Position numbers and translations under genes: made by a program. DNA of 64,000 bases from Alphaproteobacteria bacterium. GTDB taxonomy: Bacteria > Pseudomonadota > Alphaproteobacteria > UBA7985 > JAUIBT01. Location: NCBI GenBank assembly GCA_030428255.1, contig JAUIBT010000014.1, positions 35,850-99,849 of the forward strand. Reading direction: 5' to 3'. The notes under the pieces are model-generated. The model was given only the letters and a program-made list of their open reading frames with translations. It ran no database searches and was not told the origin of the DNA. Position 1 is the first letter of the stretch, and every line of letters begins with the position of its first letter. Below, piece by piece: positions 16,702-25,039 of this stretch.

Positions 16702-17705
16702 GCGATCTGATCCTTTACACCACCGAGGACGGCAAAGCGCGGATCACCTTGCAGGCCGAAGGTGGGACCGTTTGGCTTACGCAAGTACAGATTGCTGAGC
16801 TGTTTGCCACAACCAAACAGAACGTTTCGCTGCATATCAAGAACATCCTATTCGATGGCGAACTGAGCGCGGCGGCAACTGTCAAGGAATCCTTGACAGT
16901 TCAGACCGAGGGCGAGCGGCAGGTCGAGCGACAGGTAATCCACTATAATCTCGATATGATCCTTGCTGTCGGCTACCGCGTCCGCTCCCCCCGTGGGGCG
17001 CAGTTTCGACGTTGGGCTAGCACGATTTTACGTGAGTATCTGGTCAAGGGCTTCGTCATGGATGATGCCCGTCTCAAGCAGCCAGATTTCGATTATTTCG
17101 ATGAACTTCTTGAACGCATCCGCGACATTCGTGCCTCCGAGGCGCGGTTCTACAGGAAGGTCCGCGATCTCATGGCGCTAAGCGACGACTATGACGGGTC
17201 GAGCGCGGCGGCCCAGACCTTCTTTGCCAAGGTCCAAAACAAGATGCTGTTTGCGGTCACCGGCCACACCGCCGCCGAGTTGATCTCCGCGCGTGCTGAC
17301 GCCTCGGCCCCGAACATGGGCCTGACATCATGGAAGGGCGCGCGGGTGCGCAAAGGGGATGTGATGACGGCAAAGAACTATCTGGCCGATGGCGAGATTT
17401 CTGATCTGAACCTGATCGTGACCATGTTCCTTGATACGGCAGAGCTGCGCGCCAGGCGTAGGCAAACCATGCGGCTCGCTGAATGGGAGACCGTTCTTGA
17501 CGGATTCTTAGCGTCAAACGAACTGCCCAAGCTCGACAATGCAGGCAGTATTTCACACCAGCGCGCCCTAGGCATTGCCGAACAGCACTATGAGAATTTC
17601 GACAAGGCGCGCAGAATGGCTGAACTCGAAGCTGACCGAAGCACGAGCGAACTTGAGGAGCTTGAAAAAATCGCGAAGTCGGCGAAGAAAGGCGATCCGA
17701 AATGA
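16698..17705 (+). CDS. RhuM-family protein
   Basis: 335 residues of the virulence-RhuM family. The N-terminus has an HTH-like segment (TVWLTQVQIAELFATTKQNV), then the family block with YNLDMILAVGYRVRSPRGAQ and RRWASTILREYLVKGFVMDD near residues 80-120, and a charged helical C-terminus (ELEADRSTSELEELEKIAKS). The name comes from a Salmonella pathogenicity-island protein, but such genes are often embedded in restriction-modification operons with no settled role. It overlaps the genes on both sides by ATGA, showing tight coupling to the methyltransferase and helicase. It may act as an adaptor or regulator. Confidence 0.88.
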   Translation: MSDLILYTTEDGKARITLQAEGGTVWLTQVQIAELFATTKQNVSLHIKNILFDGELSAAATVKESLTVQTEGERQVERQVIHYNLDMILAVGYRVRSPRGAQFRRWASTILREYLVKGFVMDDARLKQPDFDYFDELLERIRDIRASEARFYRKVRDLMALSDDYDGSSAAAQTFFAKVQNKMLFAVTGHTAAELISARADASAPNMGLTSWKGARVRKGDVMTAKNYLADGEISDLNLIVTMFLDTAELRARRRQTMRLAEWETVLDGFLASNELPKLDNAGSISHQRALGIAEQHYENFDKARRMAELEADRSTSELEELEKIAKSAKKGDPK

Positions 17706-19750
17706 AAACCGTACCCTCCGTTTCTGTCACCTACGCTCAAACCGGCGGCTCGACCAAATCGAACGAGCTCGGCATGCGGGCCATGCAGGAGCGCGCCTTT
17801 GAGAAGCGGGGCGAGCAGTACCTCTTGATCAAATCGCCGCCCGCCTCGGGCAAGAGCCGCGCGCTCATGTTCATCGCGCTCGATAAGCTGCACAACCAGG
17901 GTCTCAAGCAGGCAATCGTGGTGGTGCCCGAGAAGTCGATCGGATCCAGCTTTAACGACGAACCGCTAAGCAAATTCGGGTTTTGGGCGGATTGGAGCGT
18001 CGCTCCGAAATGGAACCTTTGCAACTCGCCCGGCACCGATGGCGGCAAGGTCAAGTCGGTGGGGGCCTTTTTGCAAAGTAGCGACCGGGCGTTGGTCTGC
18101 ACCCACGCCACTTTTCGCTTTGCTGTCGAACACTTGGGTATCGAGGCTTTCGACGATCGCCTGATTGCCGTCGATGAATTTCACCACGTCTCGGCCAGCG
18201 ATGACAACATTCTGGGCGCCCAGCTCAACGAGCTCATCGCGCGTGATCGTGTGCATCTCGTGGCCATGACGGGCAGCTATTTTCGCGGCGATGCGGTGCC
18301 GATTTTGCTGCCGGAAAATGAAGCCAAGTTCGACACGGTCACCTATACCTACTACGAGCAGCTCAACGGTTACACCTATTTGAAATCGCTCGATATCGGC
18401 TACTTCTTCTATTCCGGTTCGTATGCAGACGACATTTTGAAGGTGCTCGATCCCAACGAAAAAACAATTGTCCATATTCCAAGCGTCAACTCGCGTGAAA
18501 GCACCAAGGACAAGCACCGCGAGGTTGAGCATATCATCGATGCCCTTGGCGATTGGCAGGGCTCGGATCCCATGACGGGGTTCCAGCTCGTTAAGTCTTC
18601 GACGGGGCGGCTGTTGAAAATTGCTGATTTGGTGGACGACGAAGGAGCCAAGCGCGACCGTGTGTCCGCAGCCCTGAAAGATCCCGCCCGCAAAAACGAT
18701 CGCGATCATGTGGACATCATCATCGCCTTGGGCATGGCCAAAGAAGGCTTTGACTGGATTTGGTGCGAGCACGCCCTGACCGTCGGCTATCGCGCTAGCT
18801 TGACCGAGGTGGTGCAGATCATCGGCCGGGCGACTCGCGATGCGAAGGGAAAGTCCCGTGCGCGCTTCACAAACCTGATCGCCGAGCCCGATGCGTCGGA
18901 GCTGGCCGTCACTGAGGCCGTGAACGACACGTTGAAGGCCATCGCGGCAAGCTTGCTCATGGAGCAAGTGCTTGCGCCCCGGTTCAATTTCACGCCGAAG
19001 ACGGCAGCGAGCGGGCCGGTGGAGGGCTTTGACTATGGCGAAGGCGGCTATGACCCGAACAAGGAGAACGTCGGATTTAGAGAGGAAAGCGGCCAATTCC
19101 AGATCGAAATCAAAGGGCTCGCCATGCCTAAAAGCGAGGAGGCCGGGCGCATTTGCAGAGAAGATCTGACCGAGGTCATCACCGCTTTCGTCCAAGACAA
19201 AACAGCAATTGAACGCGGGCTTTTCGATGACGAACTGGTTCCCGAAGAACTGACACAAGTCCGCATGGGCAAGATTGTCAGTACCAAGTTCCCTGAGCTC
19301 GATGCGCAGGATCAGGAGGCAGTGCGCCAACACGCAATCGCCGCCCTCAACCTGACACAAGAGGCGAAGAGGGCCGCGCTTTTGGGTACAGATGATGCAG
19401 CGAATGTGAGCGGCAACACGGCACTGATAGATGGGGTGCGAAAGTTCGCGATGGACGTGCGAGAGCTCAATATCGACCTGATCGATCGCATCAATCCTTT
19501 CGGTGAAGCGTATTCGATCTTGGCCAAGACCATGAGCGAGGAGAGCCTGAAGCAGGTAGCGGCGGTCATATCGGCGAAGAAAATTAAGCTTACGCCGGAC
19601 GAAGCTCGTGAACTGGCCAGACGGGCGCTCAAATTCAAGCAAGAACGAGGCCGCCTGCCATCTGACAAATCAGCCGACGCCTGGGAGAGAAAAATGGCGG
19701 AAGGTGTGGCATTTTTGGCCCGTATGAAGCAAGAGGCGGCGAATGGCTAA
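17702..19750 (+). CDS. SF2 (DEAD/DEAH-like) helicase of the methyltransferase operon
   Basis: 682 residues. Superfamily 2 helicase/translocase: motif I PPASGKS at 46-52, motif II DEFH at 158-161, motif III region AMTGSYFRGDA near 190, and motif VI QIIGRATRD at 372-380. The C-terminal 280 residues are helical and charged without a recognised nuclease motif. It would use ATP to move on or remodel DNA, as the helicase does in type I/III restriction and DISARM-like systems. It overlaps the RhuM stop by ATGA and overlaps the GIY-YIG gene by 8 bases, so the four products are probably made in fixed ratio. Confidence 0.92.
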   Translation: MKTVPSVSVTYAQTGGSTKSNELGMRAMQERAFEKRGEQYLLIKSPPASGKSRALMFIALDKLHNQGLKQAIVVVPEKSIGSSFNDEPLSKFGFWADWSVAPKWNLCNSPGTDGGKVKSVGAFLQSSDRALVCTHATFRFAVEHLGIEAFDDRLIAVDEFHHVSASDDNILGAQLNELIARDRVHLVAMTGSYFRGDAVPILLPENEAKFDTVTYTYYEQLNGYTYLKSLDIGYFFYSGSYADDILKVLDPNEKTIVHIPSVNSRESTKDKHREVEHIIDALGDWQGSDPMTGFQLVKSSTGRLLKIADLVDDEGAKRDRVSAALKDPARKNDRDHVDIIIALGMAKEGFDWIWCEHALTVGYRASLTEVVQIIGRATRDAKGKSRARFTNLIAEPDASELAVTEAVNDTLKAIAASLLMEQVLAPRFNFTPKTAASGPVEGFDYGEGGYDPNKENVGFREESGQFQIEIKGLAMPKSEEAGRICREDLTEVITAFVQDKTAIERGLFDDELVPEELTQVRMGKIVSTKFPELDAQDQEAVRQHAIAALNLTQEAKRAALLGTDDAANVSGNTALIDGVRKFAMDVRELNIDLIDRINPFGEAYSILAKTMSEESLKQVAAVISAKKIKLTPDEARELARRALKFKQERGRLPSDKSADAWERKMAEGVAFLARMKQEAANG

Positions 19751-20936
19751 AGACTTTAACGACGACGACGATGCGCTGCTGGCTGAGCTTGGGGTGGAGG
19801 TCGAGGCGAAGAAGGTTGCCGCTCGCACCCCTCGCCAAGAACGCATCATTGCGGGTTTCGAGGAAATCCAGAGGTTTTTAGCAGAAAACGGCCGCGCACC
19901 GCAGCACGGCGAAGATCGGGACATCTTTGAGCGCTTGTACGCTGTTCGCTTGGACCGCATCCGCGAGCTGCAGGAATGCCGGGAGTTGGTCGAACCTTTG
20001 GATAAAGAAGGGCTTCTGAAAGGAGCGAAACAAGCGGCGGAGCTGGACTTAGAAAATCTTGATGATGATGCGCTTTTAGCCGAGCTCGGCGTCGAGACCG
20101 ATGGGCGGCAGCTCACAGAACTGAAGCACGTCCGATCGACCGCAGACAAAAAGGCGGCCGAAGAGGTCGCTAACCGCGAGCGGTGCGAGGACTTCGAGAC
20201 TTTCAAGCCGTTCTTCGAGCAGGTTCAAAAGGAGCTCGATAGCGGTCAGCGTGAAACGCGGCCATTCGAAATGAAGGCTGAGATTGAGAAAGGGCGTTTG
20301 TTTATTGTGGGTGGTCAGAAAGCCTATGTTGCTGAGAAGGGAGAAACAACGATCACAGACCATGGGCGCACCGATGCCCGCCTGCGCGTTATCTTCGATA
20401 ATGGCACTGAGAGCAATATGCTCATGCGATCGCTCCAGCGGGCCTTGAACAGGGATGAGGCAGGCCGTCGGATTACCGAGCCGACCGCCGGTCCCTTGTT
20501 TTCAGATCAGACTATCGACGGAGATGAGGCAAGTGGTACGATTTATGTCCTGCGCAGCATGTCAGATCACCCGTTGGTCGCCGCTAACCGTGAGCTCGTG
20601 CACAAGATCGGCGTGACCAACATGAGCGTTGAGAAGCGCATCGCAGGCGCGCATCTTCAGCCGACTTTCCTGATGGCCAATGTCGAAATCGTGGCGACCT
20701 ACGAGCTTTACAACATCAGCCGCAGCAAGCTGGAGAAACTGATCCATCGCGTCTTCGAACCCGCGCGACTTGAGATTGAGATCATGGATCGGTTTGGGCG
20801 GCCGGTTGTTCCGCGCGAATGGTTCCTCGTGCCCCTATTTGCGATTCAAGACGCTGTAGAAAGGATCAAGGAGGGATCGATTGCAGACTATCGGTATGAT
20901 CCACAAGAGGCCAATTTGAAGAAACATTCGCAATGA
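19743..20936 (+). CDS. GIY-YIG nuclease-domain protein
   Basis: 397 residues. A C-terminal GIY-YIG-type nuclease domain (T5orf172/MUG113-like) starts at G265-T-I-Y-V and continues with K288-I-G-V-T and R299, with a candidate metal-binding Glu in LEKLIHRVFEPARL. The first 250 residues are charged and helical, and contain a short acidic motif twice: DDDDALLAELGVE near residue 8 and DDDALLAELGVE near 107. The repeat suggests a docking peptide. In the operon this protein is the obvious candidate for the DNA-cutting subunit, paired with the helicase and protected by the methyltransferase. It starts inside the helicase gene. Confidence 0.88.
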   Translation: MAKDFNDDDDALLAELGVEVEAKKVAARTPRQERIIAGFEEIQRFLAENGRAPQHGEDRDIFERLYAVRLDRIRELQECRELVEPLDKEGLLKGAKQAAELDLENLDDDALLAELGVETDGRQLTELKHVRSTADKKAAEEVANRERCEDFETFKPFFEQVQKELDSGQRETRPFEMKAEIEKGRLFIVGGQKAYVAEKGETTITDHGRTDARLRVIFDNGTESNMLMRSLQRALNRDEAGRRITEPTAGPLFSDQTIDGDEASGTIYVLRSMSDHPLVAANRELVHKIGVTNMSVEKRIAGAHLQPTFLMANVEIVATYELYNISRSKLEKLIHRVFEPARLEIEIMDRFGRPVVPREWFLVPLFAIQDAVERIKEGSIADYRYDPQEANLKKHSQ

Positions 20937-20969
20937 TGAAGGTCTGATGAGTTTGCCAGCACGGTTGCT

Positions 20970-21452
20970 TTGCGTTTGTGTCTGGAGAGCATAGCGCCGC
21001 CCAGGAAGGGCGCTCCCGTTGATTTTGACCTGCCGGGTATGAAAACCGCTGCATTCGGTGCAAAGATGGCCGGTTTGGTTTTGGTGGCGTTGGAACACGG
21101 GTGCCGCAAACAACGGCCCGAAGGCTTGCTTTTAATTCTGGGGATCGTGCGCTCCAGGCAGCCCGACGGCAGCTATTGCGAGCGGTATTGGAACGAAGAC
21201 GGCAAACCAACAGGGACGTTCGTTGAGGAGCCAGTCAAAGCCTACGTCCAGACCGCTGAAGGCATTGAGGTCGTCTCGCGCGAAAAAGGCGAAAGCGAAG
21301 AGGCCTTTTTGGGGCGCTTGCCCGACCAAGTGGCTGCATGTGGCTTCCAAAAGCTCGCAAAGTCAACACCGCGAGCAGACCAAGACAATCTAGAGTTGAT
21401 CTCTAGCTATTGCTGCGAGGAAGGTGGATTGATATCTATAGCTATGCGGTAA
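20970..21452 (+). CDS. hypothetical protein downstream of the GIY-YIG gene
   Basis: An open frame of up to 160 codons in the same frame as the GIY-YIG gene, after its TGA TGA stops. No convincing start: TTG at 20970, or ATG at 21039 giving about 137 residues. The translation has a plausible composition (KPTGTFVEEPVKAYVQTAEG, EEAFLGRLPDQV) but matches no family I know. It could be the last gene of the defence operon or a decayed fragment. It ends 32 bases before the left attachment site of the island. Confidence 0.4.
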   Translation: MRLCLESIAPPRKGAPVDFDLPGMKTAAFGAKMAGLVLVALEHGCRKQRPEGLLLILGIVRSRQPDGSYCERYWNEDGKPTGTFVEEPVKAYVQTAEGIEVVSREKGESEEAFLGRLPDQVAACGFQKLAKSTPRADQDNLELISSYCCEEGGLISIAMR

Positions 21453-21484
21453 CATTCTGATATAAAACAAAAAATCAAGATAGC

Positions 21485-21501
21485 TGGTGTCCCCGACAGG
21501 A
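21485..21501. repeat. left attachment site, displaced tRNA 3' end
   Basis: TGGTGTCCCCGACAGGA, identical to the CCA-end and T-stem side of tRNA-Arg(CCT) at 38765-38781; identity stops right after it. It lies 157 bases before the integrase. Confidence 0.9.
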
Positions 21502-21657
21502 ACCAAACCATTGTCCAAGGCCATCTATAGACATTCAAGCAGCAATTTTATATATATGATAATGCTCACTAAATTGCAAGCTACGTCCATTTAGATGTGC
21601 TGACGTGTAGCGTGAGCCGCACACTGATTTGTCTCTGGAATGTCTCTGAGGGTATCT

Positions 21658-22911
21658 ATGTCAACTGAAAGGCAAAGGTTTAGCACTGTCCGTGAAATTG
21701 AGGCCTGGAAGCCCAAGCAGAACAATGACACCAAATCCATTTCGATTTGCAAAGGTTTGTACGTCCGTGGGCAGTTGACGGGTTTGAAGTCATTTTATAC
21801 CAGGCCCAAAGGTACTTGGCTTAAGATCGGCGACTTTGGGGCCATCACGCTAAAACAAGCTGTGGAAATGGTCACTCACGTTAGATCAGGTTTGCGAAAG
21901 GGGGGAGACTTGGACGTTGTGCGTGAGGCTCTGAGAGTCTGCCACAATCCAGACGATTTCCAATCGTGTGTAGCAAGCATTGGCAAGAAGCGTAATGAGG
22001 CTGCTAGCCCCACGGTTGATGACCTAGTAGAGCCCTTCCTCGCAAAGCTTGAGCCCAACCTAGCAATCGGCGGGAGTCGTAGAAGGTACCGTTCTATGTA
22101 CAACCACCATTTTAGGAGTGAATTCGGTCAAACCACATTAGCGGAAATGACACGGAAGGATGTCTATGAACACTTATGTGAAGTGTATCGTACTTGTCAC
22201 CCTACAGCGGTAAAGCTGAGCGCTTTTTTAAGACGAGTGTTCAAGGAGGCAATATCTCTTGAATTAATTTCTACCAGCCCGATTCCCGACCAAGAAGTTT
22301 TCGTGTCATTTCGGCACGTTCCCAAGAGCCACCCGACGATTGACCACCACCGACTACCTTTGCTGTGGGAACGAGTAAGACACTCTGGGGCATCAGCATC
22401 TACTAAGGGAGTAATTTTGCTCGGCTTGACCACTGCGATGCGACTAGGCGTAATAAGAAAAACCCGCCAAAATCATATAGACTTTGAATCAGGGCTGTGG
22501 GTTATACCAGCTGCCGCTAATCAAGATGTCGATTACCGAATGAAAAGTGGGCGCGAATTTCAAATAGGACTACCAACGACGATATTGCACGCCCTGAGAG
22601 AACTGTTGAAACTGGATTCTGAAGAGACCCCAGAGCAGCTTCTCTTTCCTGGGGCAAGGGCAACCAATTCTCCGATAACAGATGTCGCGGTTAATAAGCT
22701 CATCAAGAAATATGAACCGAATTTGACGTTTCACGGTCTACGAAATTCTATTAAAATCTGGGGTAGAGACAATGGTTTCCAAGACTACATAATGGACGCC
22801 TATTGCGACCACGAACTCACCGGATTGGACAAAGCATATAGGCGAGAAAACACCTTTCAAAAAAGATTGGCTGTGGCTGAGGCTTTGAGCCAATATATTT
22901 TGCGATCATAA
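21658..22911 (+). CDS. P4-type tyrosine integrase of the island
   Basis: 417-residue site-specific recombinase. The catalytic set is visible: R262 (TTAMRLGVIR), H359-G-L-R362 (TFHGLRNSIK), H385 (CDHELTG) and nucleophile Y394 (DKAYRRE). The N-terminal part holds an arm-type DNA-binding segment and a SAM-like core-binding domain around 130-200. Such integrases insert islands at the 3' end of tRNA genes. The start at 21658 is preceded by GAGGGT; an in-frame ATG at 21640 lacks a good site. The active-site residues appear complete, so it may be functional. It acts on the repeats at 21485 and 38765. Confidence 0.93.
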   Translation: MSTERQRFSTVREIEAWKPKQNNDTKSISICKGLYVRGQLTGLKSFYTRPKGTWLKIGDFGAITLKQAVEMVTHVRSGLRKGGDLDVVREALRVCHNPDDFQSCVASIGKKRNEAASPTVDDLVEPFLAKLEPNLAIGGSRRRYRSMYNHHFRSEFGQTTLAEMTRKDVYEHLCEVYRTCHPTAVKLSAFLRRVFKEAISLELISTSPIPDQEVFVSFRHVPKSHPTIDHHRLPLLWERVRHSGASASTKGVILLGLTTAMRLGVIRKTRQNHIDFESGLWVIPAAANQDVDYRMKSGREFQIGLPTTILHALRELLKLDSEETPEQLLFPGARATNSPITDVAVNKLIKKYEPNLTFHGLRNSIKIWGRDNGFQDYIMDAYCDHELTGLDKAYRRENTFQKRLAVAEALSQYILRS

Positions 22912-22928
22912 ATTTGCAAAAATCCAGC

Positions 22929-24743
22929 TCACTCACACATCGCAAATTCCTTGGAGTTCAAATTGCTTGCCGTTTCCGACAAGACGTACATGTGTTCAAC
23001 ATCATACTCGATCACAAGTTCGAATTTTACTTGTCTCTCAACTCGCATACATTCACTTCTAAGAGTTTGTGCAACTTGGAACGAGATAGTCCCACTATGA
23101 TCGCTTAATTCTGTAAATTCGATATCCACAGGATTATAGTAGGCGAGATCGTATCCCAATTCTCGTGGTAATAACTTGTTCGCTATGGCACTTTCTACCG
23201 ATATGGTTCGTCCTAGATATCCTATCGTGCCATCATTTTTATAGAGTTTCGCAAAATTGTTATAAGTTCGCATAACTCGATGAAACGCGGGATCTGCATG
23301 CGATGTATTGTCACTTAATAAATACCTATTTGCCAAGAAATTGTAAATTCGATACTTTGAAATTGTTGGCAATTTATCAGGTGGTTTGGAACTATCGTTG
23401 AAATTCCAGGGCACCCAACTTTCCTTAGGGTCACTGACGCAATCTTCATATTGGTCTACCTCACGGTCATTTGCCTCACTTTGCCACAAGCAAGGGCTTC
23501 CCAGGTGATGTATGGACAGCTCAAGTGGTATATAATGTGATTTCATCATCGCATCCAGCGCATTGCTAAAAGACATACTCGTTAGGTCATGTAGGCCTCT
23601 ACCCCGAAAAATATATACCGTTCCAATTCTTGCATTTTCAACCGCACATTCCAGTAGGAAGTAGTCGAGGTAAAAAGCAAACTCAGTAGCAGGATTGCAA
23701 CGAATATCGCTATTATCAAAATGCAAATCTTCGTTATCTTCGATTGATTTGTCAGCAATTGCTCTAAAACTGTCAAGCCCAAGCCGAATGCCTATTTGGT
23801 CTATATCGATATACGTTCCGCTTCCGATATCGCTTGAAACAAGAGACTGCAATTCAGAATATCCGAGTTGCGTTACGTCACGATCTACACTAAGTGACCA
23901 CCGTTCGGTGTCCAACAATTCGTCTTTATAGAAATAATTGTATTGCCCGTCTTTAAAGGCAATCTCACCTCCTCCTGCTTTTCCCGCATTAGATGTGGAT
24001 ACCCCGTGTTGGGCAATTTCAGTCAACTGCTTGTGCGTCAATTGATATGCGATTCTAACTGGTATCAATTTAGCAGCCCTTTTTATGTCCGGAGCTACCG
24101 TCAAAAGCAAATGTGCCTGTTCCAATGTGCGAATTTCTGATGCATCTTTGTCAACCTCAAAATTCGTATTACTAATGTCTACGTTCCCTGATCCAGTATT
24201 GCTCACGTCACCTTGTATGATGATACCGTTGTTTTCAGTGACTGTATTGAGATCGGGGTCTTGATCAGCAAACAAAATAGTCCGCTTTAAGCAGGTTTGC
24301 TCTAAACTTCCGCCACGGTTTTCAAGCGTCCAGGCCTGTATCTCCAGCATCTCAGAACCATCGAGATTGCTAAAATCGGCATGGATATAGAGGCCAGGTT
24401 CATTTACTGCCTGGAGAGATGCCTCGATCATGTCCACGTACTGGTCAGAGCCACCTTGATCTAATTTCGCCAGCAAGCCCAAGCCAGAGACATCAAAGAA
24501 TGATTGGTCAGGAAACACCTCTTGAATGCCTGACAAGACATCTTTCTCAATTTGGTAGCTTGTGCGCGTCTTTGGGCCCTTGCGAAAATAGAAGAGTTTC
24601 TTCGCCTCCTCAGCGTTGCATGAACGGTCTATCCGAATTCCGTTCAGCTCAGAAAACAGCTCTGTGCGGTCAATGCCTTGTCCCAGGGCCGTGCTGGTGG
24701 TCAGCCACGCCATTCCCATCGTTAGGATTGTCAAAAGCTTCAT
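22929..24743 (-). CDS. secreted island protein, paralogue A of three
   Basis: About 604 residues. A signal peptide (MKLLTILTMGMAWLTTSTALG) exports it; an ATG seven codons upstream (24764) is the alternative start. Residues about 20-175 form a block almost identical in the three tandem paralogues (FSELN.IR.DRSCNA, LFYFRKGPKT, EVFPDQSFFDVSGLGLLAKL, ENNGIIIQGDVSN). The middle is unlike the other two. The C-terminal 110 residues keep the outline YLLSD...LY...GYLGR and resemble an NTF2-like fold, but are the most divergent of the three. No catalytic motif recognised. The family and function are unknown to me; the constant/variable layout suggests diversification of a surface or exported effector. 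Confidence 0.8.
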   Translation of the reverse strand: MKLLTILTMGMAWLTTSTALGQGIDRTELFSELNGIRIDRSCNAEEAKKLFYFRKGPKTRTSYQIEKDVLSGIQEVFPDQSFFDVSGLGLLAKLDQGGSDQYVDMIEASLQAVNEPGLYIHADFSNLDGSEMLEIQAWTLENRGGSLEQTCLKRTILFADQDPDLNTVTENNGIIIQGDVSNTGSGNVDISNTNFEVDKDASEIRTLEQAHLLLTVAPDIKRAAKLIPVRIAYQLTHKQLTEIAQHGVSTSNAGKAGGGEIAFKDGQYNYFYKDELLDTERWSLSVDRDVTQLGYSELQSLVSSDIGSGTYIDIDQIGIRLGLDSFRAIADKSIEDNEDLHFDNSDIRCNPATEFAFYLDYFLLECAVENARIGTVYIFRGRGLHDLTSMSFSNALDAMMKSHYIPLELSIHHLGSPCLWQSEANDREVDQYEDCVSDPKESWVPWNFNDSSKPPDKLPTISKYRIYNFLANRYLLSDNTSHADPAFHRVMRTYNNFAKLYKNDGTIGYLGRTISVESAIANKLLPRELGYDLAYYNPVDIEFTELSDHSGTISFQVAQTLRSECMRVERQVKFELVIEYDVEHMYVLSETASNLNSKEFAMCE

Positions 24744-25039
24744 ATGTAAGCAGTCCCGAGTCATGAAATCTTAACGAAGACAGACTGCCATGGCTGAATG
24801 ACCTTTTCCAGACCTTCCGAGTTCTGTCACCTAGTAAGCCGATTTGGCTCACGCACACCAAGCTCATCGTGTGCAAAGGAAGCCATTGCACAAGGATCGT
24901 TAATCCCAATGCTCGTAAGTAGGGCAATGTCGTAGTCAGTGCTGCTAATGAGCACGATGAGCGTGTCTTGGCAGCTGTTTGCGAATGCGGTGTTAGAAAC
25001 AAACACAAAGAGAATCACAGTTGAAACCAAATTGAACAT
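24740..25039. repeat. long direct repeat, copy 1 (promoter/leader plus small ORF)
   Basis: About 300 bases that recur nearly unchanged at 26770-27055. They cover the leader of the large secreted gene and the small secreted-protein frame. Identity extends into the first 500 bases of the large genes. Confidence 0.8.
24827..25039 (-). CDS. small secreted protein, copy 1
   Basis: 70 residues with a signal peptide (MFNLVSTVILFVFVSNTAFA|NS) and a short mature part containing two Cys (SCQDTLIV, NDPCAMASFA). It lies between paralogues A and B on the same strand; its start codon directly abuts the stop of paralogue B. A second, decayed copy lies between B and C. Being paired with each large gene, it may be a partner or chaperone, but no family is recognised. 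Confidence 0.55.
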   Translation of the reverse strand: MFNLVSTVILFVFVSNTAFANSCQDTLIVLISSTDYDIALLTSIGINDPCAMASFAHDELGVREPNRLTR

